This document shows positions 9,735-18,491 of a stretch of DNA of 64,000 bases, piece after piece (the stretch's first letter is position 1; each line of letters opens with the position of its first letter). The position numbers and the translations under genes were made by a program. A model generated the notes under the pieces. The model was not told where the DNA came from. It saw only the letters and a list, made by a program, of their open reading frames with translations, and made no database searches. The stretch comes from Chryseobacterium scophthalmum (GTDB taxonomy: Bacteria > Bacteroidota > Bacteroidia > Flavobacteriales > Weeksellaceae), in NCBI RefSeq assembly GCF_900143185.1, contig NZ_FSRQ01000001.1, positions 496,001 through 560,000 on the forward strand, in the 5' to 3' direction.

Positions 9735-10214
9735 TTAGATTAATCTTTTTTTAATTTCAAGTATAATTTCTTCTAATTCTTTTCCATTTTGAAATAGTAA
9801 TGGGAGTACAATCTTAGAATCGTCATTTTGAAGTATCTGAATATGTTTTTCATAATTTTCATTTGTGATATTTATGAATTTTATATTCGAATATTTAATC
9901 GTTTTAAATAAAGGGTTGATGAAATAATTTAACGCCGATCCTTTACCCTTTCCTATTATAAGATATTTAAGTTCGGTTTCTTGTAATTCCAGTTGAATAA
10001 ATTTATTAAATTTAAGTAGAGTTTTACTACCAAAATAAATTGTTGTAACTGAAATTATGCTTGCAATTGGTATTATAAATAAATATGAAATATCGAAATT
10101 AGGAATATTTAAAAATAAAAGCAACAGCATAAAAATACCAATGAAAAGACAACAGGAACCGAAAAGTACTGTTCGAAAAGAATTGATATAATATTTTTTA
10201 TTACTTAAATTCAT
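9735..10214 (-). CDS. Two-helix membrane protein, unknown function
   Basis: This is a 159-residue protein with two adjacent hydrophobic helices at roughly residues 13-35 and 42-63, followed by a soluble C-terminal domain of about 95 residues rich in beta-type alternation. That layout resembles small bacterial PH-domain-like membrane proteins, but I see no firm family signature. The gene stands alone on the minus strand with AT-rich spacers on both sides. Confidence 0.6.
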   Translation of the reverse strand: MNLSNKKYYINSFRTVLFGSCCLFIGIFMLLLLFLNIPNFDISYLFIIPIASIISVTTIYFGSKTLLKFNKFIQLELQETELKYLIIGKGKGSALNYFINPLFKTIKYSNIKFINITNENYEKHIQILQNDDSKIVLPLLFQNGKELEEIILEIKKRLI

Positions 10215-10284
10215 TTTTAATAAATAAATTCTTATACTAATCTACAAAATTCCAATCAAAGGGAGATATTTATTTTTTAATAAA

Positions 10285-10437
10285 TTAATTCTTTAACTTT
10301 TTAATCGTCTGCAATGCTTTTTTTATAATGTAAATTGTTTCTTTGGTTGGGCTTTCATTCTTCCATTTTTCGCAAAGTGTTTTCACAAATTCAGGTTGTG
10401 TTTTGCCTGCATCTTTTAACCGCTGTTTTTTACACAT
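10285..10437 (-). CDS. Small basic protein, 50 aa
   Basis: A short intact frame starts at ATG 10437 and ends at TAA 10285, encoding 50 residues that begin MCKKQRLKDAGKTQPEF and end in KKLKN. It is strongly lysine-rich with two cysteines (C2, C22) and a CEKW motif. It reads as a plausible small cytosolic protein, with coding-like codon use compared with the AT-rich flanks. Function unknown. It could be a non-coding coincidence, but its composition differs clearly from the surrounding spacer. Confidence 0.45.
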   Translation of the reverse strand: MCKKQRLKDAGKTQPEFVKTLCEKWKNESPTKETIYIIKKALQTIKKLKN

Positions 10438-10510
10438 TTTGATTTTCTAATATCGGCAAATATGAGTGCATAATATTGAGTTATTAATTCCGGAAAAAGA
10501 ATAATTTAAA

Positions 10511-12997
10511 TTAGATTAAATACTTCTTGAGACCTTCCATAATTCCCTGCCAAAGCATGCTGAAAAAACTTCTTTCGGGTTCTCGTTTTTTATCAATAAC
10601 AACATGTCCCGGTTCTCCTTTAGATTCATTTTTCACAAACCAATTGGCAATCGTATTTAAGAATTTTCTTTCTTTTCCTTTTTTATTCAGGAAGTTTACG
10701 TACATGTCATTGTATTTGAAATAAAACTTTCCTGCAATACCTTCCTGAGATCCGTAATAATCGAATTTTAAATAGTCAATATTTCCATCCAAAGTAATAT
10801 TTAAATACGGACGCACAAACAGATTGACATTATCGGCAGAAAGCTTTTGTACGTCTCCTTTAATGGTGAACTTGTCGGCGAGATCTTTAACATCAAATTT
10901 CCAGTTGACTTTAGTTTCAGCTTTTCCGTAAAAATCAAAAGAAGCATCGGTATTGATAACAGTTGGTCGCCCTTTTATTTTAGCATTATTTACATTCGTA
11001 ATCAGTGCCTGGAAATTATTAAAAGTCAGTTTCCCCGGAATATTGCTTTTTTCAGCATCTTCTTCATATTCCAAATCTGAGTTTTTAATAGATATTTCTT
11101 TGATGAATAATGGAATTTTCACATCACGTAATTTCTTACTGAAAAGATATCTTTCCGCAATATCATCAGGCGGAGCGAGATCATGATAAATATTGCAATG
11201 TAGACCATCAATGCTTATTTTGCTGAGATCAATACTGCTGTTTTTACCCAATTGTGTATTATGATCTTTTATGTTGATCTTTTTTACTTTAATTGTGTAC
11301 AGATCACTCTCTTTAGCAATTACTTTACTGAAGCCTGCCCTTGAATATTTTGGAAGATAATTGAATTCACTGATGTCCGTATTTTTTCCTGTACTTTTTA
11401 TTTCTGCAACTTTCAGATAATAATATTTGCCTGCATCAAGACGAATATTCTTGGCATCAACATAATTTTTTTCTGTTTTGAAAGGAATATCTTTTTTGAA
11501 GAGTTCAGTATTGCTAAATATCTTATCCACTTTAAGATCGATTTTTCCAACGGCAAGTTTTTCTACATTTTGTTTCTTTTGAGAAACTTTCCCGTTATTG
11601 ATTCGGATAAAACCAATATGAGCAGTAAAAAGTGGAGGAGTAGTAGCTTTTTGATTTTTTTTCTTATTTTTTGTTGCCGATGTAATCTGTATTGATGGAT
11701 TATTTACTTCTATTCCATCAAGTTGTATATTAAGATTCTGACCGATATATCTGCTTTTGTTATTTAAAATTTTAATCTGATCTGTGCTTACCGAAAATAC
11801 ATCTTTTGTACTGCTTTTTCCCAATGCCAAAACCTGAAAACCGTCAATAGTAATATTGGCATTCCGCGAAGCAATACTTTTAATTTTCACAGCTTGCAAC
11901 TGATCTGCCTTAAAGTAAATATTCTCAGCTTCAATATCATGTTTCGTAAAGCGGAAAGGAATTTTTTCCTTAACCGTATTCTTGTCGAAGACGATATCGC
12001 TCATCTTAAAATTAAAATTCTCAACAGATGCCGTTTTTTCTTTATTAACCTGGAAAACATTGATTTTCCCTTTTTGAAAAGTAATATTTTTTAAACCAAT
12101 CTTCAAGTCAATTTCTTTAGAATTATTACTCTTATCTACAGTATTTTTTCCAGTAGAATATACTTTCAGATCAGGCTGGGTAAAGATAATATCAGAAATG
12201 ATCAACGAATCCTGACTGATGTTAAAGTCTTTTGCAGCCAGATTTTGTGTTGAAAAATCAAAAACATTTTTAGAATTATATTTTGCTACAGCCTGTATCG
12301 GTTTTAAATGAAATTGAACAAGTTGCAGTGTTTTATTGGCTGCGTCAATTTTCTTTGCATTAATTTCATAGAATTCATTAACGCCAATCTGTACATTTTC
12401 TGCATCGATTTTAAATTCTGAAAACGCAATCGGGATTTTATTTCCGTCTGCGCTTTGTTTAATGTTTTTTAGGTTTACATTTATATTTTGCCCTTTGAAA
12501 ACCGTTTTACCAAGACCGTTCTCCACATCTGCATTTACGTTATGCAATGCAATATTGTTGATATGAAGATCTATTTTTTTATTGCTCGGTTTTTGGTTTT
12601 TCTTCAAAGCAGCAAGCTTTATTTTAATATCAGAATCAGTAAGTGTAAATTGATCTGCATGATATGTCTTACTGAAAACTGCTTTCCAAATATTTACATC
12701 TGTTATGTTAAGATTTTTTATCTTGCCATTAATTTGAGTAATGTATTGATCTTTAGGGTTTTTTGTGGCGATTTCAAGATCATTGACAGTAAGATTACCT
12801 TTCAGCAAACTTAAATTGAAATCTTTAAGCACCACTTTGTATGGTGTTTTTTCATTGATGAGATCCGGAAGTTTCTTTTGCAAATAAAAATCTAATGCAA
12901 ATGGAAATATGGCTATTAATGTCACAAATCCAATGAAAGTCCAAAGAATTACTCTTTTTCTTGGTGTTTTCTTTTTTAAAAGTTTTTTTTCCATCAT
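10511..12997 (-). CDS. AsmA-like / DUF748-type envelope protein
   Basis: This is a large single-pass protein with an N-terminal membrane anchor (VILWTFIGFVTLIAIFP) followed by about 800 residues of repeating beta-rich segments. This is the pattern of AsmA/TamB-related proteins that bridge the envelope and are thought to affect lipid or outer-membrane assembly. The frame is open from 13093, but the methionine pair at 12997/12994 (MMEKKLLKKK) directly precedes the basic-hydrophobic anchor and is a better start, giving about 827-828 residues. A second, longer AsmA-like gene lies at 60149-63040. No operon partners are evident. Confidence 0.7.
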   Translation of the reverse strand: MMEKKLLKKKTPRKRVILWTFIGFVTLIAIFPFALDFYLQKKLPDLINEKTPYKVVLKDFNLSLLKGNLTVNDLEIATKNPKDQYITQINGKIKNLNITDVNIWKAVFSKTYHADQFTLTDSDIKIKLAALKKNQKPSNKKIDLHINNIALHNVNADVENGLGKTVFKGQNINVNLKNIKQSADGNKIPIAFSEFKIDAENVQIGVNEFYEINAKKIDAANKTLQLVQFHLKPIQAVAKYNSKNVFDFSTQNLAAKDFNISQDSLIISDIIFTQPDLKVYSTGKNTVDKSNNSKEIDLKIGLKNITFQKGKINVFQVNKEKTASVENFNFKMSDIVFDKNTVKEKIPFRFTKHDIEAENIYFKADQLQAVKIKSIASRNANITIDGFQVLALGKSSTKDVFSVSTDQIKILNNKSRYIGQNLNIQLDGIEVNNPSIQITSATKNKKKNQKATTPPLFTAHIGFIRINNGKVSQKKQNVEKLAVGKIDLKVDKIFSNTELFKKDIPFKTEKNYVDAKNIRLDAGKYYYLKVAEIKSTGKNTDISEFNYLPKYSRAGFSKVIAKESDLYTIKVKKINIKDHNTQLGKNSSIDLSKISIDGLHCNIYHDLAPPDDIAERYLFSKKLRDVKIPLFIKEISIKNSDLEYEEDAEKSNIPGKLTFNNFQALITNVNNAKIKGRPTVINTDASFDFYGKAETKVNWKFDVKDLADKFTIKGDVQKLSADNVNLFVRPYLNITLDGNIDYLKFDYYGSQEGIAGKFYFKYNDMYVNFLNKKGKERKFLNTIANWFVKNESKGEPGHVVIDKKREPERSFFSMLWQGIMEGLKKYLI

Positions 12998-13190
12998 TTG
13001 TAAATGTGTTATAATCAACAATAAACAAAACATGTTCCAAATAATAGAATTTTTTATTTCTATATAATCCTGTTGAAAATTTATTTTGTACAATTAAAAA
13101 AAAGTTAGTTTCATCGGTAAATAATCTTTTTGTTTATTCAAAATATTTTAAGGCACATATCTTGATTATTGTCATTAAAATAATATTATC

Positions 13191-13376
13191 ATGAACATTA
13201 AAAGAATTTTCGGAACTATTCTTACAGTATTAGGAATTGTTGGTTTAATTTATACAGGATATGAATTAATTAATAAAAGTACCGCTTACACAACACTTGC
13301 CGTTGCGGGTGTTATTGGACTTATCTTCTTTTTCTCGGGAATAAGTCTTGTGAAAAATACGAAAGACGAGAGCTAA
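13191..13376 (+). CDS. Small two-helix membrane protein, 61 aa
   Basis: This 61-residue protein has two hydrophobic helices (about 7-25 and 33-53), a short tyrosine-containing linker and a charged C-terminal tail (KNTKDES). It is preceded by an AT-rich leader on the opposite strand from the AsmA-like gene. Small proteins of this shape are common and uncharacterised in Flavobacteriia. The frame has a clear ATG and hydrophobic coding pattern, so I consider it real. No function can be assigned. Confidence 0.6.
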   Translation: MNIKRIFGTILTVLGIVGLIYTGYELINKSTAYTTLAVAGVIGLIFFFSGISLVKNTKDES

Positions 13377-13497
13377 TTTTACATTACTGATTTTTACAGC
13401 TTTATTGAACATGAAAAAATGTAAAAAACAAATAATTTAGTTTTCACAGAGGATTATGGCATGCTATCTGTTATACAATCCATAGCAAAATTAATGT

Positions 13498-13884
13498 ATG
13501 GAACAGATTTTTATCAAGGTGGCTTTTTGCCAAAAATGTAGCGGATATCATGCTTCAACCTACGCCGACTCGTCTCAAAAAAATAACCCGGAAATTATTG
13601 ATCACTATTTTTATCATGGTGAACCATATTTCACTTTCAACCAGTCCAGTTTTAATAAAGCTGAACAACTTGAATACATTGAAGTGAAAATTCTTCAGCT
13701 AAAAGAGCACCGGAAAAATGATCTTCAATATTGCGGATGCAAGAAAAAGCCAAGAAAATTACCAGCTGTAATCAAAAGCATAACTTTCTCGGAATCTTCA
13801 ACACAAATGCCTAAATATGAAGAAGTTTCAGAAACTGAAATTTACTTTAGAGATGTTTACCGATTGTCGTATAATTTTCATTAA
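13498..13884 (+). CDS. Hypothetical protein with CxxC and CxC motifs
   Basis: This is a 128-residue soluble protein. An N-terminal CQKC (residues 11-14) and a central CGC (78-80) could bind zinc or form a redox pair. No signal peptide or membrane segment is seen, and the family is not recognised. The gene is followed by a good intrinsic terminator at 13921-13954, marking a monocistronic unit. Confidence 0.6.
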   Translation: MEQIFIKVAFCQKCSGYHASTYADSSQKNNPEIIDHYFYHGEPYFTFNQSSFNKAEQLEYIEVKILQLKEHRKNDLQYCGCKKKPRKLPAVIKSITFSESSTQMPKYEEVSETEIYFRDVYRLSYNFH

Positions 13885-14215
13885 AAATATTGATGATAAA
13901 TAAATTTCGTCACATAAAATAAAAGGAACTGAATAAATTATTCGGTTCCTTTTTCTTTTATGCTTTCCGAGAAAATAATACTTTTAATTGAACGAATACA
14001 TGTTTGAAAAGAGTAGTTTAAGATTTCTAATTCTCAGAATTTGAATTAAAAATTCACTTTTTGTGCTTGAAAAATTATGTATCTTCGCTGCTGATTTCTG
14101 AATAATTTCAACTAAATTTTCTTTTATTTTTTAAACAAAACAAAATAGTTTATCGATTGTAATCGTATTTAATAGTAATATTATTTTAAAGTAAATAATA
14201 ATAAATCAGAAGGTT
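13885..14215. other. Intergenic region before LytS-type kinase
   Basis: This 331-base AT-rich stretch contains the terminator of the upstream gene (13921-13954). A possible promoter-like TATCTTCG lies near 14080, one mismatch from TAnnTTTG. No open reading frame or RNA gene is evident in the remainder. Confidence 0.5.
13921..13954 (+). terminator. Intrinsic terminator after 13498-13884
   Basis: AAAAGGAAC (13921-13929) pairs with GTTCCTTTT (13945-13953). The stem extends inward through TGAAT/ATTCG-type pairs and is followed by further T residues. Confidence 0.75.
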
Positions 14216-15799
14216 TTGAAGATTAATTTTAAACATGCACTTACCCAAAGATCTGTTTTTATAGCGGCTTTATCTGCTTGTTTTATAGCGGCGGTAGCTT
14301 TTGCTGTTCTTAGTCTTCTTATCACTCACGACAGCCGAAAAAATAATGAAGAATTTGCCAGAAAAACTTTTTTGAGAAAATATGAAACGGTAGAAAAAGA
14401 ATTTAGAAACATCGAAGATTATCAGTATTTACTTCGTGCTTTGATTCAGAAAGATGGTCTGAAAAATTATAAAGATTATTCCTCGGTTTTAAATAGTTTA
14501 AATAAAAGACGAAAGCTCGTTCCGTACAGTTGGTATTATTACTATAACGGTGTTTCTGGTGAATCTGGCAATAAAGATCTTTTATCGGATGTTCTCAAAA
14601 AAGATGAAAAGGTAGAAAAGTATACCAAAATAAAAAATAATGGACCCGGTAATTTTAATAATTACATCATTAGTCATAACGACAGTATTTATTGGTTAAG
14701 CTACGATTCTTTGATACAGGCAAATAAAGATATGCTGTATTACGGTTCTGCAGTAAGTCTTGATAATCTTCATCAGTATTTTGCGACGATTGATCAGTCT
14801 CCGAATACGTATACCTATGTTTTTTCAAAAGAGGGAATTTGTATTACACATCCTGATAAAAAGTTTTTAGGGAAAAATATTTTTGATTTTACAGATATTC
14901 AGTCACAAGATACCTTAACCAGCAAAACCGAATTAGGATATACCGAAAGAAATACCATTTCAGAATATCTTGATGTAGAAGTCATCCGATTTATAAAGCC
15001 TTTAAAAACGGATAATTTTGAAGGATATGCAGCAGTTAATTACGTAAGTTTTCTGATCGATGAAAGTGTAAATCAAACAAAAAGATATACAGTTTATATT
15101 TTTCTGGCAGCTTTACTTCTTATTGTGACGGTATTTATTTTGTTTTACAGAGCGACTAATATGGCGTTTCAGGAGAAAGAAAAAATACAGTCTGAAAAAA
15201 ACCTGCTCCTTGTTGAGAATGAAAAAATGCACAGGGAAGAAGCATTAAACCAGCTTCAACAGCTTAAAAACAATATCAATCCGCATTTTCTTTTCAATTC
15301 ACTGAATTCTCTTTACATGTTGATTGGTCTTAATAGAGAAAATGCACAGAAGTTTACAATGAATCTTTCGAAGATTTACCGATATCTTATTGTGCCACCG
15401 AAAGAAAATCTGGTTCCTGTGGCGCAGGAAATTAGTTTTATTAAACAATATATGGATCTTCTGAAAAGCAGGTTCGACGAAGAAATTAGTTTTGAATTAA
15501 TTATCAATCACGAAGAAAGCTTAGAAAAACGAATTCCTTATTTATCGCTACAGCTTGTTGCAGAGAATGCTATAAAACATAATATTGCAACCATAGATAA
15601 TCCTTTAGCCATTATTATTACCGTTGAAAAAGGTGGAGTTATTGTGAAAAATACTTGGCAACCTAAGACGGAAGAAGTACAAAGCGAAAAATTCGGATTA
15701 GATTATTTAAATCAAATTTATGGGTGTTTTAAGAATAATAATCTTGATATATCTATTAAAGATGGATATTTTATCTGCTTCCTGCCAGTAATGGATTAA
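14216..15799 (+). CDS. LytS-type sensor histidine kinase
   Basis: This is a membrane histidine kinase of the His_kinase (PF06580) type that pairs with LytTR regulators. TM1 is at about 13-37, a large extracytoplasmic sensor of about 250 residues follows (Cache-like by size and position), and TM2 is at about 292-312. A short coiled coil leads to the kinase core with NINPHFLFNSLN, where H357 is the phospho-acceptor. An N-box appears in LVAENAIKHNI. The start is TTG at 14216; no ATG is available before TM1, and an AGAAGG run precedes the start. The expected partner regulator is not adjacent. The nearest LytTR sequence is the truncated one fused to SusC at about 20,870-21,554. Confidence 0.88.
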   Translation: MKINFKHALTQRSVFIAALSACFIAAVAFAVLSLLITHDSRKNNEEFARKTFLRKYETVEKEFRNIEDYQYLLRALIQKDGLKNYKDYSSVLNSLNKRRKLVPYSWYYYYNGVSGESGNKDLLSDVLKKDEKVEKYTKIKNNGPGNFNNYIISHNDSIYWLSYDSLIQANKDMLYYGSAVSLDNLHQYFATIDQSPNTYTYVFSKEGICITHPDKKFLGKNIFDFTDIQSQDTLTSKTELGYTERNTISEYLDVEVIRFIKPLKTDNFEGYAAVNYVSFLIDESVNQTKRYTVYIFLAALLLIVTVFILFYRATNMAFQEKEKIQSEKNLLLVENEKMHREEALNQLQQLKNNINPHFLFNSLNSLYMLIGLNRENAQKFTMNLSKIYRYLIVPPKENLVPVAQEISFIKQYMDLLKSRFDEEISFELIINHEESLEKRIPYLSLQLVAENAIKHNIATIDNPLAIIITVEKGGVIVKNTWQPKTEEVQSEKFGLDYLNQIYGCFKNNNLDISIKDGYFICFLPVMD

Positions 15800-15873
15800 A
15801 AGTTTAAAAATCCATTCACTCCCATAATTCACCCTTTCACTCCCTATTAATATAGATGTAGTTTTGTAGGTCA

Positions 15874-15881
15874 TATTTTTG
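15874..15881 (+). promoter_or_regulatory. Candidate -7 element before metalloprotease
   Basis: TATTTTTG exactly matches TAnnTTTG and lies about 40 bases before the preferred ATG at 15921. I see no TTG at ideal distance upstream, so only half of the promoter is supported. Confidence 0.35.
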
Positions 15882-15920
15882 CCTACTGAAAACCTAGAGG
15901 GCATGAAATGTACTATTTTA

Positions 15921-18485
15921 ATGAAGAATTACAGGCTTGCACTGTATCTGGGGCTTAGTTTGGCCTCTCCGGCAGCTTTTGCACAGAAAAAAGATACTGT
16001 AAAAACCGACAAAGAGAAATCTGCTAAAACAGATACTTCCTCAAAAAAAACCAAAAAAATTGATGAACTGATCAAAAAAGGAACTTATAAAAAAGGTCTT
16101 TTTAATACGATTCAGGTAAAGACAGATATTTATTTTGAAATTCCTGACAGTTTAATCGGACGCCAGTTTTTGGTTGTGAATAAACTATCACAAGTTCCGA
16201 TGCAGGTGAATGAAGCGGGATTAAACAAAGGAATGAATTATGAAAATAAGGTAATTTCTTTTCACCGTGATCGTGTTGCCAAAAAAATATGGGTTAAAAC
16301 GGTGGTTCCACAAGTGTCTTCTCCTAAAAATGATGTGATTACAAGATCTGTAAAAGATAATTTTTCAGAATCTGTCATTGAAGTTTTTGATATTGAGGCA
16401 CAAAATGCTGACTCTACTTCGGTAGCAATCAAAGTAAATAAAGTTTTTGACGGAAACCAAAAAAGTTTTAATGATGTTTTGGCGAATGTTGGTCTTGGAG
16501 GGTCGGTAAAATCAAACCTTTCTTATATTGAAAATGTAAAAACTTTCCCTAAAAATCTTGTGGTTAAATCTCAACTGACTACTTCGGTGAATGAAGGAGG
16601 TGTTGATTTACCTGTAACATTGGGTGTGACGAGTAATATCGTATTGCTTTCTAAAGTACCGATGAATTCCAGAACCGATGATCCTAGAGTTGGTTTTTTC
16701 AGTGAAAAACATTGGGCGTTCAATGACCGTCAACAGAGAATGGATGAAAAACGTTTCATTACAAGATGGCGTTTGGAACCTAAAGATGAAGACAAAGAAA
16801 AGTATCTGAGAGGAGAATTGGTAGAGCCTAAAAAGCCTATCGTTTATTATATTGATCCCGCGACACCCATTCAATGGCGTGAAAAAATTATAGCAGGAGT
16901 TTACGATTGGCAGGTTGCTTTTGAAAAAGCTGGGTTTAAAAATGCAGTTATTGCAAAAATGCCGGATGAAAATGATACCGATTTTGATATTGATGATGTA
17001 AGATATTCGGTGATTACCTATGCGGCTTCACCAAAATCTAATGCAATGGGACCTTCTGTAGTAGACCCAAGAAGTGGAGAGATTATTGAGTCTGATATTA
17101 TTTGGTGGCATAACGTAATGACCTCTCTTCAGGAATGGATGAGAATTCAGACCGGACCAATTGATCCAAAGGCAAGAGGAAATGTGTTTAGTGATGAGCA
17201 TATGGGTGAAGCAATTCGTTTTGTTTCTTCTCATGAAGTAGGTCATACGTTTGGTTTGAAGCATAATATGGGTTCTTCATTTGCATTCCCGGTAGAATCA
17301 TTACGTTCAAAAGAATTTACAGATAAAATGGGAGGTACAGCACCTTCGATCATGGATTATGCACGTTACAATTATGTAGCGCAGCCTGAAGATGGAGTTA
17401 CTGCGATCACTCCAAAAATAGGATTGTATGATAAATATGCTATTGAATGGGGGTACCGTTGGTATCCTGACGCAGTTTCTGAGAAAAGTGCCTTGAGAAG
17501 TTTAATCGAAAAGCATCAAGATGATCCAACTTATTTTTATGGTGAACAGCAAAGTTATTTAGAAACTATTGATCCTCGTTCACAATCAGAAGATTTAGGT
17601 GATGATGCAATGAAGGCCAGTGAATATGGAATGAAAAACCTAAAGATCGTTATCGATAATCTTTTAAAATGGACTTATGAAGATGGAAAAAGCTATACCG
17701 ATGCAGGTAAACTGTATTTAGGAGCGATCGGGCAATGGGATCTCTATTCGGGTCATGTAATGGCAAATGTAGGAGGAGTTTATTTAGATAATACTGTTTT
17801 TGGAAGTAAGAAAAAAGCTTATGAAGCAGTTCCTGCCGAAACGCAGAAAAGAGCGGTTGATTATTTAATTAAAAACTCGATAAATCTTCCAGAATGGTTG
17901 TTCTTCAATCCTATTACTGAGAAAACCTATCCAGTGAAAAATTCTCCGATGGGACCATTTGAGCAGACTCCTTACAATCTAACAAGAGGAATGCAGTATG
18001 GTAATCTGTATTCATTGTTTATGGATGACCGTTTGTTGAGAATGCTCGAAAACGAGTTGAAACATCAGGTTTCAGGTTCTAAAGAAGAAATTTATACTGT
18101 TGAGAATTTATTTGATCAGGTAAGAGGTTCAATTTTCAACAAAAAAGGAAGCTTGACGATTCTTGAAAAGATGACGCAGAAAAATTATGTAGATGCTTTA
18201 ATCGTTTCAGTGAACAAATTATTTGAAAAAACTGCTGTGAAAGCAATTAAAATAGATAAAACGTTGAATGTTCCGATGATTTGTAATTTCCAGGAAGAAG
18301 CTCAAAGTCTTAGGAATATTAATTATTCATCTATGAAAAGAGTATCTGAGGTTACTACTTACAAAAGAGCAGAACTACAGAAGGTGTTGAATTTATTGGA
18401 CAAAAGTAAAAACAAAGGAGATGATGCCTCTAAGGCTCATTATGCTGACTTAATCATCCGTATTAAAGAGGCTTTAAACAAGTAA
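15921..18485 (+). CDS. Secreted zinc-dependent metalloprotease (DUF5117/DUF4953 type)
   Basis: This is a large exported protease. The zinc site is the extended metzincin motif HEVGHTFGLKH beginning near residue 438, with the glutamate as general base. The N-terminal region matches the DUF5118-DUF5117 layout and the catalytic and C-terminal part the DUF4953 layout of the Bacteroidota family. I choose ATG 15921, which gives a canonical signal peptide (KNYRLALYLGLSLASPAAFA). ATG 15903 and TTG 15879 are in-frame alternatives that only lengthen the leader. It lies six bases upstream of the SusC-like gene, so the two are one operon. Family members usually sit beside SusC/SusD receptors and may process or degrade exported substrates. 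Confidence 0.88.
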   Translation: MKNYRLALYLGLSLASPAAFAQKKDTVKTDKEKSAKTDTSSKKTKKIDELIKKGTYKKGLFNTIQVKTDIYFEIPDSLIGRQFLVVNKLSQVPMQVNEAGLNKGMNYENKVISFHRDRVAKKIWVKTVVPQVSSPKNDVITRSVKDNFSESVIEVFDIEAQNADSTSVAIKVNKVFDGNQKSFNDVLANVGLGGSVKSNLSYIENVKTFPKNLVVKSQLTTSVNEGGVDLPVTLGVTSNIVLLSKVPMNSRTDDPRVGFFSEKHWAFNDRQQRMDEKRFITRWRLEPKDEDKEKYLRGELVEPKKPIVYYIDPATPIQWREKIIAGVYDWQVAFEKAGFKNAVIAKMPDENDTDFDIDDVRYSVITYAASPKSNAMGPSVVDPRSGEIIESDIIWWHNVMTSLQEWMRIQTGPIDPKARGNVFSDEHMGEAIRFVSSHEVGHTFGLKHNMGSSFAFPVESLRSKEFTDKMGGTAPSIMDYARYNYVAQPEDGVTAITPKIGLYDKYAIEWGYRWYPDAVSEKSALRSLIEKHQDDPTYFYGEQQSYLETIDPRSQSEDLGDDAMKASEYGMKNLKIVIDNLLKWTYEDGKSYTDAGKLYLGAIGQWDLYSGHVMANVGGVYLDNTVFGSKKKAYEAVPAETQKRAVDYLIKNSINLPEWLFFNPITEKTYPVKNSPMGPFEQTPYNLTRGMQYGNLYSLFMDDRLLRMLENELKHQVSGSKEEIYTVENLFDQVRGSIFNKKGSLTILEKMTQKNYVDALIVSVNKLFEKTAVKAIKIDKTLNVPMICNFQEEAQSLRNINYSSMKRVSEVTTYKRAELQKVLNLLDKSKNKGDDASKAHYADLIIRIKEALNK

Positions 18486-18491
18486 TCAGTT

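Noticed and set aside
14216..14218. Sequencing error at the TTG start of the LytS-type kinase
   Set aside because: TTG is a normal alternative start, it is preceded by a purine-rich run, and it leads straight into the first membrane helix, so no error needs to be assumed.
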